A stretch of DNA of 64,000 nucleotides from Candidatus Electrothrix scaldis (GCA_033584155.1 CP138355.1:62001-126000), one strand, 5' to 3'; numbered from the stretch's first letter, positions 43,263-53,578 are shown. Program-made: numbers and translations. The notes: generated by a model not told the origin, from the sequence alone.

Positions 43263-43283
43263 ATCAGCGCTATTCGGGGATTC

Positions 43284-43811
43284 TCAGTTATTAAACTTTT
43301 CTTTCAGCGCGGCGAGCACATGGGCTGGGACCATCCCGCTGACATCTCCACCGTGTCGGGCCGCATCCTTGATAATAGAGGAACTGATATATATCCAGCG
43401 AAACCCGGTCATGAGAAAGACCGTCTGCACCCTGCGTTCCAGCTTTCGGTTCATAAGGGCCAGCTGAAACTCATAATCAAAATCAGAAACCGCCCGCAGA
43501 CCACGGACAATGGCGCAGGCCTTTTTCTTGACCGCATAATCAACCGTGAGACCACTTGTGGTGTCTACAGTTACATTGCTGTTCGCGGTAAAACACTGCT
43601 CAGCCAGAGACACCCGTTCTTCCAGGGAGAACAGAGGGCTCTTCCCCGTATTAACAGCCAGGGCAACAATCACATGGTCAAACATGCTTAAGGATCGTTT
43701 AACGATATCCACATGTCCGTTAGTAATAGGATCAAAGGTGCCGGGATAGATCGCAATGCCCGAGGGACGTCCCGCTTGAAAATCAGCATCTGGAACAACT
43801 TGATAAGACAT
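43284..43811 (-). CDS. coaD: Phosphopantetheine adenylyltransferase
   Basis: 175 residues. The motif AIYPGTFDPITNGHVDIVKRS contains the T/HxGH nucleotidyltransferase site, followed by VAVNTGKSPLF-type substrate loop, SLEERV and VRGLRAVSDFDYEFQLALMNR. It catalyses the penultimate step of coenzyme A synthesis. The N-terminus is about 15 residues longer than usual, so a later start is possible. It lies in the order rsmD-coaD, common in bacteria. Confidence 0.93.
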   Translation of the reverse strand: MSYQVVPDADFQAGRPSGIAIYPGTFDPITNGHVDIVKRSLSMFDHVIVALAVNTGKSPLFSLEERVSLAEQCFTANSNVTVDTTSGLTVDYAVKKKACAIVRGLRAVSDFDYEFQLALMNRKLERRVQTVFLMTGFRWIYISSSIIKDAARHGGDVSGMVPAHVLAALKEKFNN

Positions 43812-43879
43812 AAAAGGTACTTCGTACTACGGATCTGGAACGCAAAACGCTCGTTCTTGGTGGAATTGGCTCTGCCGTA

Positions 43880-44461
43880 TCAGGAAGGGACAGTATTGCG
43901 GTATAACCACAGTCCGGTTTCCCCGTAGCTTCGGTGACTCTCCAGGCTCAGGGTTCCGTATTGTTCCGCAAGCTGCTCGCTTGCCCGTTCCTCTGCCACG
44001 ACAAGGCCATTATCTTTCAGTAAATCCTCCCTTTCTACCATTGCCACTGTCTTTTCCGCCAGTTTTTTTTCATAGGGAGGATCGAGAAAAACGATATCAA
44101 AGAGCAGCTGAGCGGGCATCTTCCTTTTCAACCGCCCCAAACTTCCCTCTTGCGAGAGGTTGAGCACCTGCAACGAGGCCTTTGCTGCGGGGAAACAATT
44201 TGTTAAATTCCCGTGGATCAACTCAAGGGCCTGCCGGGATTGATCCACAAAGACTACTGTCTCCGCCCCCCGGCTCAAGGCCTCAAGGCCAAGAGCACCA
44301 GTTCCGGCATAGAGATCAAGAATGGTGCTGCCAAGCACTTCCTCTCCCAGGATACTGAACAGGGCCTCACGTACCCGGTCGCCTGTTGGCCGTATAAAGG
44401 TCCACCCTGCCTTGGGCTTGATCAGATGACGCCCTCGTGCTGAACCACCGGTAATCCGCAT
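43880..44461 (-). CDS. rsmD: 16S rRNA (guanine(966)-N2)-methyltransferase
   Basis: 193 residues. Start MRITGGSARGRHL, then RPTGDRVREALFSILG, the SAM site DLYAGTGALGLEALSRGA and the catalytic DPPY (FLDPPYEKK) are all classic RsmD motifs. Cytoplasmic; modifies 16S rRNA. It begins eight bases after the pssA stop. Confidence 0.95.
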   Translation of the reverse strand: MRITGGSARGRHLIKPKAGWTFIRPTGDRVREALFSILGEEVLGSTILDLYAGTGALGLEALSRGAETVVFVDQSRQALELIHGNLTNCFPAAKASLQVLNLSQEGSLGRLKRKMPAQLLFDIVFLDPPYEKKLAEKTVAMVEREDLLKDNGLVVAEERASEQLAEQYGTLSLESHRSYGETGLWLYRNTVPS

Positions 44462-44469
44462 AAGTCAGA

Positions 44470-45213
44470 TCAATCTTCTGATTCAGGAACTTTCTTCTTT
44501 TTTTGCAAAAAAGTATATAATTCCAGAAGAAGCCCGGATGCTGCGTACAGGAGCGCAGTTGCAAACAAAATAATTTCATGCTCAGCAGTCAGAAGAGCCA
44601 GCACTAAAATCATACCAACAACAGCCTGAAAACGTTTTTCCCGGGGAATTCTCGTCTTTTTGAAACTGAGGTAGCGATGACTTGAAATCATCAGGTAGGA
44701 AAGCAGATAGACCAGCAAGAGGATGGAAAGATGCTTTACTGTTTCAGTTGCGCCTAAGTAATGGAAAAACATAACCATCGTCGCAATAGCACCAGCTGCT
44801 GCCGGACAAGGAAGCCCAACAAAATCGTGGTTCTTATTCTCTGGGTCCTCGGCCATAGAGTTAAAACGCGCCAGACGCAGGGCCGTGGTAGCAACATAGA
44901 GAAAAGCAGCCACCCAACCATAGCGCCCATAGGGAATAAGGGCCCAGAGATAGGCCAGCAGAGCCGGAGCAACTCCAAAGGAAACCAGATCGCACAGGGA
45001 ATCCAGCTGCATACCAAATCGGGAGGTTGAGTCGGTTAAGCGGGCAACCCGGCCATCTAGGCCGTCAAAAATTCCTGCCACCAGGATAGCTACAGCAGCA
45101 GGCTTGAACTCTCCATTAATTGAGGCAACAATGGAATAAAAGCCGCAGAACAGGCTGGTGCAGGTCAGCATACTAGGAAGGGCATAAAATCGATTTGATC
45201 GCATTCTTTCCAT
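44470..45213 (-). CDS. pssA: CDP-diacylglycerol-serine O-phosphatidyltransferase
   Basis: 247 residues with several membrane helices. The CDP-alcohol phosphotransferase motif DG..AR........G...D...D is present as DGLDGRVARL then FGMQLDSLCD. It makes phosphatidylserine. ATG at 45204 is an alternative start. In operon with rsmD and coaD. Confidence 0.92.
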   Translation of the reverse strand: MERMRSNRFYALPSMLTCTSLFCGFYSIVASINGEFKPAAVAILVAGIFDGLDGRVARLTDSTSRFGMQLDSLCDLVSFGVAPALLAYLWALIPYGRYGWVAAFLYVATTALRLARFNSMAEDPENKNHDFVGLPCPAAAGAIATMVMFFHYLGATETVKHLSILLLVYLLSYLMISSHRYLSFKKTRIPREKRFQAVVGMILVLALLTAEHEIILFATALLYAASGLLLELYTFLQKKKKVPESED

Positions 45214-45284
45214 AATAAGAGGAGTTATCGATAGGGAAGCAGAGCAGAGAATTGCTCCCTGATAAGCGCAACTGTTACAACGGC

Positions 45285-46331
45285 CTATTTTTCCTTAAAC
45301 AGCTCTGCCAGTTCACTGACAGCCATGCCATAAAAAAGAGAATGATTATATTCTGTAATCGTGTGAAAATTGGGATAACCGGCGAGATAACGATATCCGT
45401 CTTTGGAGGTTTTCGGATCAAGTTCCAATCCAATAATGGACAAGGGTAAGCGGCCCGGTGAAGGAGGTAGATCCTTTTTCTGCACTGCCCGGACAAGCTC
45501 CCAGGCAACCCGTCCCTTTCTGCCCTCTTCCATTGCAGCCCGCAAACGTTTGTCCTTTAAGGTACTCCCCAACTCAACATATATTGGTGCGCCATAGAAC
45601 CAACCATGTATTTTCAGATAATTGGCAATAGAGGCTAAGGCATCAGGTACAGAATTCCAAAGATCACACTGCGCATTCCCGTCAAAGCTGACTGCAAAAC
45701 GACGAAAGGAAGAGGGCATGAACTGGGCCTGACCAAAGGCACCTGCATAAGAGCCCTTAGCTGTTTTCGGGTCAACACCTTGCTCCCGGCAGAGCAGCAG
45801 GAACTGAATCAGCTCTTTACGAAAAAATTCTGAGCGCCGAGGATAGGCATCAAACAGGGTATTCAGAGTCTGGAGAATATTGAATCCCCCCTGATTCGTG
45901 CCAAAGCGTGTCTCTATCCCCCAAATGGCCACGATGACCTCACGCTCCACACCGAACTTCTTTTCAATTCGATCCAGCAAGGCCTTATGCTTTTTGAGTT
46001 TTTCCTTGCCCGTCTTAATAGTTTTCGGGGTAAGAAAAAGAGGAAAATATTCGTAATAAGGGCGCCGTTTCCATTGCTTATCCATCAGCTCCAGGACTCG
46101 TTTGGAAAGCTTCTGTCCCTGGAAAATCTGTTGCAGATCCTCAGACTTGAACTGATATTTTTGTTCAAGCTCCAGAAATAAGTCTTTGTATTTTTGTTGT
46201 TGCAGATTAACAGGCTGACCGTCTTTGATTGCAAGAGAAGAAGCAGATTGTGCGTTCCCTGTTGTTGTGAAGAAAAGCAGAAAGCAGAAGAGAATAACGG
46301 AAGAGGCCGAAAAACCGCAACAAAATCTCAT
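45285..46331 (-). CDS. Lytic murein transglycosylase (MltB-like)
   Basis: 348 residues from ATG 46331, chosen because it opens a signal peptide (VILFCFLLFFTTTGNAQ). SLT2-type domain: REVIVAIWGIETRFGTNQGG with the catalytic Glu, YAGAFGQAQFMPSSF, and DLWNSVPDALASIANYL. It cleaves peptidoglycan to 1,6-anhydromuropeptides in the periplasm. Confidence 0.9.
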   Translation of the reverse strand: MRFCCGFSASSVILFCFLLFFTTTGNAQSASSLAIKDGQPVNLQQQKYKDLFLELEQKYQFKSEDLQQIFQGQKLSKRVLELMDKQWKRRPYYEYFPLFLTPKTIKTGKEKLKKHKALLDRIEKKFGVEREVIVAIWGIETRFGTNQGGFNILQTLNTLFDAYPRRSEFFRKELIQFLLLCREQGVDPKTAKGSYAGAFGQAQFMPSSFRRFAVSFDGNAQCDLWNSVPDALASIANYLKIHGWFYGAPIYVELGSTLKDKRLRAAMEEGRKGRVAWELVRAVQKKDLPPSPGRLPLSIIGLELDPKTSKDGYRYLAGYPNFHTITEYNHSLFYGMAVSELAELFKEK

Positions 46332-46368
46332 AAGACTATGAATAAATATTGAAAGATAGGGTCTGGAT

Positions 46369-47343
46369 TTAAACAGTATCAAACGAGCTGAACTGCGCAC
46401 TGAATGCCCTGATAAAAGCGTCCAGCTGGTCCGCAGGCAGGGCATTAATACCAGCTGCCGCAGCCCGACCGCCACCAGTAGGGAACTGACGACAAAGCAG
46501 GTCTGCCCCGTTACGATTGTTCAGAGGGGCGCGAATGCTGATTCGCAGAGATTTATCAGCGTTCTCTGTTAAAAGAGCATGCGCAAGTTCAGGCTCTTGC
46601 CGGGCCAAGGTATTGGAATAGACACCAGCCACCCTGCGGGCCCAGGCCTCAGCAGGCAGCTGATAGATCCGGCCCGTGCTATCCTGATGCACAGGTTCAA
46701 ATGACAGGGCCTGCTCCATATCACTCTGATAGCCCTCTTTCAGGGTTCGTAAGGCAGGAGCATCGGCATAAAAATCCAAAGGATTCGCATAGGGCTGCAC
46801 CTGACGAAAAAGATCCACCGGATGAAAGAAGAGATCCTCCAAGCTTGCTCCATAGCCGTTATAGTTCAGGAGGATTCCTGTCTCCTTGAGCTGAGCAAGA
46901 GCGACCTGATCAAGCCCTTGTTCTTGCGCGAGCTGTTCAGCAGATTCATCAAGATTATCACCAAAGGCCCCGGCAATAGCCCAAAGGGTGTACTTCCCCT
47001 CAAGGAGCCGGTTCACGATCAGGGAGGTACAAATCAGAGGGTCGGGATCAATATGGGCTGAAAGGCGCTCTGAAGCGGGAATCTCTCCAGCATAATGATG
47101 ATCTGCATAGAAGACGGTATTACCGGCTGCCAGGATTTCCTCCAGGCTCTCCCGATTTTTATCAAGGGATATATCTAAAACCGTGACTGCTGTCTCACGT
47201 ACCTCACGAACCTGTTCAAGCAGGGAAATATCACGCTTCACCCCACTCAGTAAACGGGCATCTGGACGTGGCTCTTGCAAACGCAACTGGTGTAGAGCAC
47301 AGATACCATCGGCATCGCCATTAAAGACATCAAGAAAATTCAT
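46369..47343 (-). CDS. DHH-type phosphoesterase family protein
   Basis: 324 residues. The motif NGDADGICAL (8-17) with DVFNGDADG, VTVLDISLDKN, and the name-giving DHH at 81-83 (FYADHHY) are followed by a DHHA1-type GGGRAAAAGI near the end. These bind two metal ions and cleave phosphodiesters or oligonucleotides. It starts 17 bases after the lptD stop. Substrate unknown. Confidence 0.85.
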   Translation of the reverse strand: MNFLDVFNGDADGICALHQLRLQEPRPDARLLSGVKRDISLLEQVREVRETAVTVLDISLDKNRESLEEILAAGNTVFYADHHYAGEIPASERLSAHIDPDPLICTSLIVNRLLEGKYTLWAIAGAFGDNLDESAEQLAQEQGLDQVALAQLKETGILLNYNGYGASLEDLFFHPVDLFRQVQPYANPLDFYADAPALRTLKEGYQSDMEQALSFEPVHQDSTGRIYQLPAEAWARRVAGVYSNTLARQEPELAHALLTENADKSLRISIRAPLNNRNGADLLCRQFPTGGGRAAAAGINALPADQLDAFIRAFSAQFSSFDTV

Positions 47344-47360
47344 TCTACCACCTGCGCCCC

Positions 47361-49838
47361 TTACTCGTCACTGCTGGTCATCAGGTCAAACCCAAAAGGT
47401 GCCCCGATATTTGCCAGCTTAAAGAGAACCATGACCTGCTCATTATCCGGGGTAACATCAGCAACCAATTCCACAGACCAGCAGGAGGGGTTGTAACTCA
47501 GGCTGACTTTTTCCGCGATGGTCACAGAATCCTCAATCGAGCGCTCTAAGGCATAACCCACAGCAAAATCGTAGATCAGGCCAACCCGGGAAATCAATCT
47601 GATTGAGCTGGTATCCTCGGCCTCATCTGTGGCGCCAGCATAAAAGAGATAGTCAAAGGAGACCAAATCACCTCGGTCGTTGCGGTAATCAGTCTCAACA
47701 TTATGCATGGTGAAGCCATCATCATAGGCATCAATATTCGTCGAGTATTTGAAATTCAGATTCTGCCACGGATACCAAGCAAGGCGGAACTGTACATCAG
47801 AAAGCGGTTCATCCGAGGTCTCATCGCGCAGATCATAACTCTGCTGCAACTTGATATATCCATAGTCCCGCTCATACTCCCCACCATCCCGCATATCTGT
47901 GACATAGAAAAAATTATTCACACCATATGTCACATTATTCTGATCACCAACCGTATCAACAGCATCGAATACGGGGAGATTATCCTCGCTGGGCTCTGTT
48001 ACATAGGTATAACGGACAAAGGGTCGCAAGGTATGACTCCATGCTGACAAGCTGCCGTTGCCTGCAAAATCTTTACGCAAGGTCGTTGCAATTTCTCCGT
48101 TCACATCTGCGAGGAAACGGTTCTCGCTGTCACTGTCCTGCCAGTCTTCATCCCCGTTATCATCTATCATATACATAGTATCCCTAATCCCGGCACCAAC
48201 CGTGGTCTCCAGATACTCACTCAGCATAGGCAAGGCCGTTTTGACGCGGGGATACAAATCAACCCGCTGGGCCTGCACACCTCCATCACGCTTATAATAG
48301 ACATAATTAGCATCCCAGGAGAAATCCACATCTGTTTCAGCCAAGGGAACCAGACCACTATATTTAACTTCGGGAAACTTCCACAACGCTCTGGAATCCG
48401 CAACACTTTCCTGAACATCATCAATCCCCTTCAAGGTTGCCTCCAGGGAGGTTCCGTTAGACCAGGACCGAAGGGTGGTCAGCTTGTTTTCCCGCTGATA
48501 GGTGTTTCTATCCTGTAATCCGCGTCCGAACTGATCAGAGAGACGCTTGTCACTGACAGAATACCCTGTATAGCCATTACTAAATTCATCAAGATAATCC
48601 TGGTCAGAGACCAAATCGACATCAACGCGGGTAGTCCAACCGCCGATCTTCTGATCCGCCTTACCGCGAATCCAATAGCGATTTTGATTGGTATGGGTAT
48701 ATCCGCCATCGGCGTAGTACTCTGCGTTATCTGGATTTTCGATATCGCTAAGATCATCGTTCAGGAAATTGGCCATAAAGGTTCCCTTTGAGTCTTCACC
48801 CAGCACGTAACGCCCCTCAGCTCCCATCATAAAGCCTCGTTCCGCTAAGTAATGGGGAAACAGGGTGATATCAGTACTTGGAGAAAGATTGAGGAATAAG
48901 GGCCATTCGAGACTGAACCCATCCCTATCTGACATGGAGAAAGAGGGAAAGAGTAAACCTGACTGACGATTTCGCTTGGCAGGTAAGACCATATAGGGCG
49001 TGTACAGAATAGGCACATCCTTGACCCGAAACGTCGCATGTTTCAACACAGCATAGCCACCATCTGTGATCTTGGCATCAGCAGCATTAAAACTCCAAGG
49101 CGGGGTTTCTCCGTCCTTGAGCTTACAGGTAATCAACCAACCATCTTGAACATGATAGGTCAACTCTCCGGTCTTCTCCACAACCCGACCTTCAACACGC
49201 ATATCTTTATACTGACGGATAATAGTCGCATCGGTAAAAGAGGCTGTTTCTCTGGTCAGGTGAATAACACCTTCGCTGGCCTGCAATTTGTCGGGGCCAA
49301 TGTCAACAAAAACATTGCCACGCAGTTTTACTGTGCCAAGGTCCATATCATAGACCACCCAATCGGCTTTGATCGTACTAATAACAGCGGAACGAACGAC
49401 CTCTCCGTCTTCGTTCTCGAATTCGGACGCAGTACCTTCTTCCAGGCCCTCTTCTTCAAGCTCAGCATCCAGCAGCGCTGGTGCCTGTTTAGGGGCGATC
49501 AAGGCCGCCTCACCGCCTCCTTCCGAAGAAGTGTTCCCAGTCTGTGCCTCGTCGTCTTCAGCGGCTGAAGGAGCCTCCTCCCCAAGAAGGTCACTCCAGT
49601 CCTTTGTGTCCTTCTCTGTCTCGGCAGATCCAGTTATATTTTCTTTTTTCTGGAGGATGACATTCCCTTCCGCGATAATACTGGCAGGATCTTCATAGCG
49701 CGTCAATTTATCCGCAGTGATTTCCCACTGCAAAGCACTGACGGCCTCTGCTCGGACATCTGACGGTAAAAACACGCTGAAGGCGCCCAGAAAACAAGCA
49801 ACCGTTATAAAGGCAAAAAAGGGGGTTCGGTAATGCAC
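47361..49838 (-). CDS. lptD: LPS-assembly protein LptD
   Basis: 825 residues, GTG start with AGGAG upstream. Signal peptide MHYRTPFFAFITVACFLGAF. N-terminal OstA-like domain (WEITADKLTRYEDPASIIAEGNVILQKK ... LRGNVFVDIGPDKLQASEGVIHLT), here split by an acidic insert of about 90 residues (EAPSAAEDDEAQTGN...), then YMVLPAKRNRQSGLLFPSFSMSDRDG and a C-terminal beta-barrel. It inserts LPS in the outer leaflet of the outer membrane with LptE, so the organism makes LPS or a similar lipid. Confidence 0.92.
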   Translation of the reverse strand: MHYRTPFFAFITVACFLGAFSVFLPSDVRAEAVSALQWEITADKLTRYEDPASIIAEGNVILQKKENITGSAETEKDTKDWSDLLGEEAPSAAEDDEAQTGNTSSEGGGEAALIAPKQAPALLDAELEEEGLEEGTASEFENEDGEVVRSAVISTIKADWVVYDMDLGTVKLRGNVFVDIGPDKLQASEGVIHLTRETASFTDATIIRQYKDMRVEGRVVEKTGELTYHVQDGWLITCKLKDGETPPWSFNAADAKITDGGYAVLKHATFRVKDVPILYTPYMVLPAKRNRQSGLLFPSFSMSDRDGFSLEWPLFLNLSPSTDITLFPHYLAERGFMMGAEGRYVLGEDSKGTFMANFLNDDLSDIENPDNAEYYADGGYTHTNQNRYWIRGKADQKIGGWTTRVDVDLVSDQDYLDEFSNGYTGYSVSDKRLSDQFGRGLQDRNTYQRENKLTTLRSWSNGTSLEATLKGIDDVQESVADSRALWKFPEVKYSGLVPLAETDVDFSWDANYVYYKRDGGVQAQRVDLYPRVKTALPMLSEYLETTVGAGIRDTMYMIDDNGDEDWQDSDSENRFLADVNGEIATTLRKDFAGNGSLSAWSHTLRPFVRYTYVTEPSEDNLPVFDAVDTVGDQNNVTYGVNNFFYVTDMRDGGEYERDYGYIKLQQSYDLRDETSDEPLSDVQFRLAWYPWQNLNFKYSTNIDAYDDGFTMHNVETDYRNDRGDLVSFDYLFYAGATDEAEDTSSIRLISRVGLIYDFAVGYALERSIEDSVTIAEKVSLSYNPSCWSVELVADVTPDNEQVMVLFKLANIGAPFGFDLMTSSDE

Positions 49839-50162
49839 CTCGATACACTCCTGTAAATTTACTCAAAAGGGAAAGAAATAATTATGAAAATTCAAGGCTG
49901 TCATCTTACACGAATTTACGCGCCCCTCCTGTTTGTGTCAAGGAAAAAGGCAAAAGGGCACAGAGGTACACCTGAAACTTTCCAGGCGAGGTAAATAAAA
50001 ATTAGATAAATTGGTCTTGCGGAAATCAATAAATTGTTTTATGACGAATGCTTATATTATACAGAGCTCAGAATAATACCTAGGCACTGTATTCCTATCT
50101 TGTCTTTTCCGTTCTTTCAGTAGTATAATGTGTTACATTAATGTGATACCCAACGGTATCTG
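49839..50162. other. Divergent intergenic region lptD / radical SAM
   Basis: About 320 AT-rich bases. A TTGTTT at about 50034 followed by TTATATTAT could be a weak plus-strand promoter, but spacing is short. No RNA gene recognised. Confidence 0.4.
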
Positions 50163-51164
50163 ATGCGCTCATATTTTTCTATGAATCACATCTTTGGCCC
50201 GGTAAATTCCCGGCGACTCGGACGTTCTCTCGGAGTAGATCTTTTTCAGGATAAAATCTGCACCCTTAACTGCATATATTGTGAAGTCGGCGCTACAGTT
50301 CACCTGACCTGTAAACGAGCTGAGTACGCTTCGACCCAGGATATTAAGGCAGAAATTGATGCTTACTGCCTGGATCAGGAGCGGATTGCTGAGCTGGATT
50401 TCATCACGGTGACAGCCAGCGGCGAGCCCTCATTGCATGCACATTTTGGGGAGATTCTCACCCATCTGAAAAAGACTACTGCAAAACCGATTGCTGTGCT
50501 GACTAACGGGACAACCCTCACGGACCCCCAGATCCGCCAGGAGATGTCCCTGGCCGATGTGGTCATTCCCTCACTGGACTCTGCCTTGCCAACAGGGTTC
50601 AGAAAAATTGATCGTCCGGCAGCCTGCATCAATCTTGATCAGGTCATTGATGGCCTAGTCACCTTCTCGCATCAGTACAAGGGTAAAATATGGCTGGAGA
50701 TCCTCCTTGCCCAGGGTATCAATGACTCGAACGAGGAAGTAGAGGCTCTCCGCCAGGCAATACAGCGAATGCGGCTTGATCGTATCCAGCTGAATACTGT
50801 GGCCCGTCCGCCCTTGGAGTCCTTTGCCCGTCCTCTGGACAAAAAAAGCATGGAGGCCATTGCCTACCGATTCCGGGAAGACGCCCCCTTACGCCCTGTT
50901 GATTTACTGGCCTTCCAGGCCAATCAGGACGACGAATCGGAAAAGCCCCCAAAATTTTATTTCAATCTTGATCGTGAAGCAGACAAACAGTCTTTCATGA
51001 TTGAGCTTGTTGAAATGTTAAAACGGCGGCCCTGTACGGCTGCTGATATCAACCGTACCTTTCATCTGGGAGGTGCGGAAAAGGTTGAGTTACTGCTCGA
51101 CACCCTTGTGCAGGACGGTCGTATACAAAAACGAAGACACGGAGACAGTGTTTATTATCAATAA
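50163..51164 (+). CDS. Radical SAM protein with C-terminal winged helix
   Basis: 333 residues. The N-terminus FGPVNSRRLGRSLGVDL and CTLNCIYCE (C33, C37, C40) match the COG0731-type radical-SAM group. A C-terminal 80-residue region (LVEMLKRRPCTAADINRTFHLGGAEKVELLLDTLVQDGRIQKRRHGDSVYY) is a winged helix-turn-helix. Function unknown, possibly RNA-modification related. ATG at 50181 is an alternative start. Confidence 0.85.
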   Translation: MRSYFSMNHIFGPVNSRRLGRSLGVDLFQDKICTLNCIYCEVGATVHLTCKRAEYASTQDIKAEIDAYCLDQERIAELDFITVTASGEPSLHAHFGEILTHLKKTTAKPIAVLTNGTTLTDPQIRQEMSLADVVIPSLDSALPTGFRKIDRPAACINLDQVIDGLVTFSHQYKGKIWLEILLAQGINDSNEEVEALRQAIQRMRLDRIQLNTVARPPLESFARPLDKKSMEAIAYRFREDAPLRPVDLLAFQANQDDESEKPPKFYFNLDREADKQSFMIELVEMLKRRPCTAADINRTFHLGGAEKVELLLDTLVQDGRIQKRRHGDSVYYQ

Positions 51165-51251
51165 ACCTCTCTCACGTCCGTTCCAAACCCGAGGTGCAGT
51201 GTCTGAAAGCGGGAGCTTAGAGTATTTATTTTAGCGTAGGAATATCGCACT

Positions 51252-53519
51252 ATGACCAATGAAACGGAAAAAGAAAAAAACGAACAACAACCAAGCCAAA
51301 CAATCCGCAAGGTAACAACCGGCGCCTGGTGGAAGAGCTTCAAAAAGAAAAGAGTTGAAAAATCTACTCAGGTCAATGGAAAAGTAAAAGAAGAGGCCAA
51401 GGGCGTAACATCTAGAAAATCGCAACAGGCAAAACCGGCAAAGAAAAAGCAAGTCGAGCAGACGCCACAGCCCTCCCAGGATACCCAAGCACCAAAAAGT
51501 GCTCAAACAGCACTCCCGGAGAAAGAGAAAAGCCGCGTAGAAGCTGCTCCAGCAGGCAAGCAGGTCGATTTACCTTCCCCTGCGGTAGCAGCCCCTTCTG
51601 TAGCGGCTCCTTCCTCATCTGAAACCACCGAGACAGAGAAGACATCTCCTGAGGAGACCACCGCCCCTGCGCAGCAGGAAGTAGCACCTGCTTCCTCTGA
51701 GCAAATTGAGCGCCCCGAGCCCAAGGAAGAAAAGAAAAGACCTTCCCGCAGGCCGCGAAGAAAGGGGAAAAAGCCCAGCCCTCCTCAAGAGGCCGCAACA
51801 GAAGCGACTGAGGAAAAAACCGCGCAAAAGAGCGAGCCTACCCAAGAGGCAAAAGGAGAATCCCAGGAGGCTCCTGCAAAAAGTACCCCTCAAAAAACAA
51901 ATCGGAAAAAACGGAACAGGAAACCAAGCTCCACAGCTACTCAGGCGCAAAAAGATGAGCAGGCCAAGCAGGAGGAATCCGCAGTCACTGGCGAAACAAC
52001 TCCACAGCAGAAGAAACAAAAGGTCCGCCTGCTCATCAATGCTGAAGAGCCTGAAGAATGTCGAATTGCTCTGGTGGAAGACGGACGCCTGGAATCCTTC
52101 CACGTCAGTACGGTCGTGCGAGAGCGGACCAAGAATAATATCTATAAGGGCCGCATTGTCTCTATTGAGGCCAATCTCCAGGCAGCCTTTGTGGAAATAG
52201 GTACCGGCCGTAACGGCTTCCTGCCCTTTAACGACATCCACCCGGAATATTATCGCCAGGATGTAAGTGAGCAGACCCGCGCCTTAATCAACCAGCAGCA
52301 ATGGAAAAAGCTCAAGATCGAAGATGTGATCAAGCGAGGCCAGGAGGTTCTGGTCCAGGTGGTCAAGGAGGTGACTGGCAATAAAGGTGCCAATATGACC
52401 ACCTACCTTTCTCTGCCCGGACGTTGCCTAGTGCTCATGCCTGGCAGTGACAGCGCTGGCATCTCCCGCAAAATATCCGGGGAGAAACGCCGAAGTGAGC
52501 TACGAAAAATGATGTCTGACTTCGACATTCCTGAGGGCGTGGGCTATATCGTGCGCACCGCCTGTGCAGAGATCACCAAGACAGGTCTCCAGCAGGACCT
52601 CCGCTACCTTATCGGACTCTGGAGAGATATCAAAAAACGGGGCCAAAGCTCTCCTTCCCCGACCCTGCTCTATGAGGATCAAGACACTGTGCAGCGTTTT
52701 CTCCGGGATCACTTCACCCAGGACATCCAGGAAATCATCGTTGATACTGAGGACTGTTATAATCAGGTTTCTAGCTTTGTCGAGCTCCTTCCATCTCGTC
52801 AGCAAGAGGTTCAGGTCAGGCTGCATCGCGGGGCCAAACCCATCTTCAACCAGAATAACATTGAAGAACAGATTGAATCCATCTACCAGCCCCAGGTACA
52901 GTTGCTCTCAGGTGGTTCTATTGTCATTGATCCCACGGAGGCCCTTGTCGCCATTGATGTCAACTCAGGCCGCACCTCGCAGAAAGATGATTTTGAGCAA
53001 TCCATCTTCCTGGCCAATATGGAGGCAGCAGAAGAGCTGGCGCGTCAACTCCGTCTGCGGGACCTGGGTGGCCTGATTGTGGTGGACTTCATTGATATGC
53101 GGAGCAAGAACAACATCAAGGAGGTGGAGAAGAAGGTCAAGAATGCCATGAAACGGGATAAGGCCAAGGTGGATATCAGCCGGATCTCCCGCTTCGGCCT
53201 GATGCAGATCTCCCGCCAGAAGATGGGCGCCCCCATTGAGAAAGGCAGCTATCGCCGTTGTGAGCATTGTGAAGGTCGCGGGGTGGTCCGCTCTGTGGAG
53301 ACCCTGGCCCTCTACTATCTCCGTCGCATCCAGACCGGGGTAACCCGCAAGAAGGTAAAAATTGTGGAAGCCGAGCTCCCCCTGGAGGTTGGGCAATATC
53401 TGCTTAATAAGAAACGGGCTGAGATCATGGAGCTGGAGAATAAGCATCAGGCCCGCATTATTATCCTACCAAACCCTGGGATGAAACCGAGCGAGAATAA
53501 CATCCGCTTTCTGGCTTAA
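51252..53519 (+). CDS. Ribonuclease E/G family protein
   Basis: 755 residues. The first 250 are low-complexity, rich in Glu, Lys, Ala and Pro, i.e. an N-terminal disordered arm, whereas E. coli RNase E has its disordered arm at the C-terminus. The S1 domain starts near residue 293 (NNIYKGRIVSIEANLQAAFVEIG..NGFLP). Catalytic Asp residues lie in AIDVNSGRTS (near 569) and VVDFIDM (near 612). The Zn-link CEHCEGRGVV is near 670. It processes rRNA, tRNA and mRNA. Confidence 0.92.
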   Translation: MTNETEKEKNEQQPSQTIRKVTTGAWWKSFKKKRVEKSTQVNGKVKEEAKGVTSRKSQQAKPAKKKQVEQTPQPSQDTQAPKSAQTALPEKEKSRVEAAPAGKQVDLPSPAVAAPSVAAPSSSETTETEKTSPEETTAPAQQEVAPASSEQIERPEPKEEKKRPSRRPRRKGKKPSPPQEAATEATEEKTAQKSEPTQEAKGESQEAPAKSTPQKTNRKKRNRKPSSTATQAQKDEQAKQEESAVTGETTPQQKKQKVRLLINAEEPEECRIALVEDGRLESFHVSTVVRERTKNNIYKGRIVSIEANLQAAFVEIGTGRNGFLPFNDIHPEYYRQDVSEQTRALINQQQWKKLKIEDVIKRGQEVLVQVVKEVTGNKGANMTTYLSLPGRCLVLMPGSDSAGISRKISGEKRRSELRKMMSDFDIPEGVGYIVRTACAEITKTGLQQDLRYLIGLWRDIKKRGQSSPSPTLLYEDQDTVQRFLRDHFTQDIQEIIVDTEDCYNQVSSFVELLPSRQQEVQVRLHRGAKPIFNQNNIEEQIESIYQPQVQLLSGGSIVIDPTEALVAIDVNSGRTSQKDDFEQSIFLANMEAAEELARQLRLRDLGGLIVVDFIDMRSKNNIKEVEKKVKNAMKRDKAKVDISRISRFGLMQISRQKMGAPIEKGSYRRCEHCEGRGVVRSVETLALYYLRRIQTGVTRKKVKIVEAELPLEVGQYLLNKKRAEIMELENKHQARIIILPNPGMKPSENNIRFLA

Positions 53520-53551
53520 GCAAGTTTAAGAAACTTTTTCAGATGTCGTTG

Positions 53552-53578
53552 AGAGCCGGGGTTTTCCCGGCTCTTTTT
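53552..53578 (+). terminator. Rho-independent terminator of the RNase E/G gene
   Basis: Perfect 9-bp stem AGAGCCGGG / CCCGGCTCT with a GTTTT loop, followed by a T run. Confidence 0.95.
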
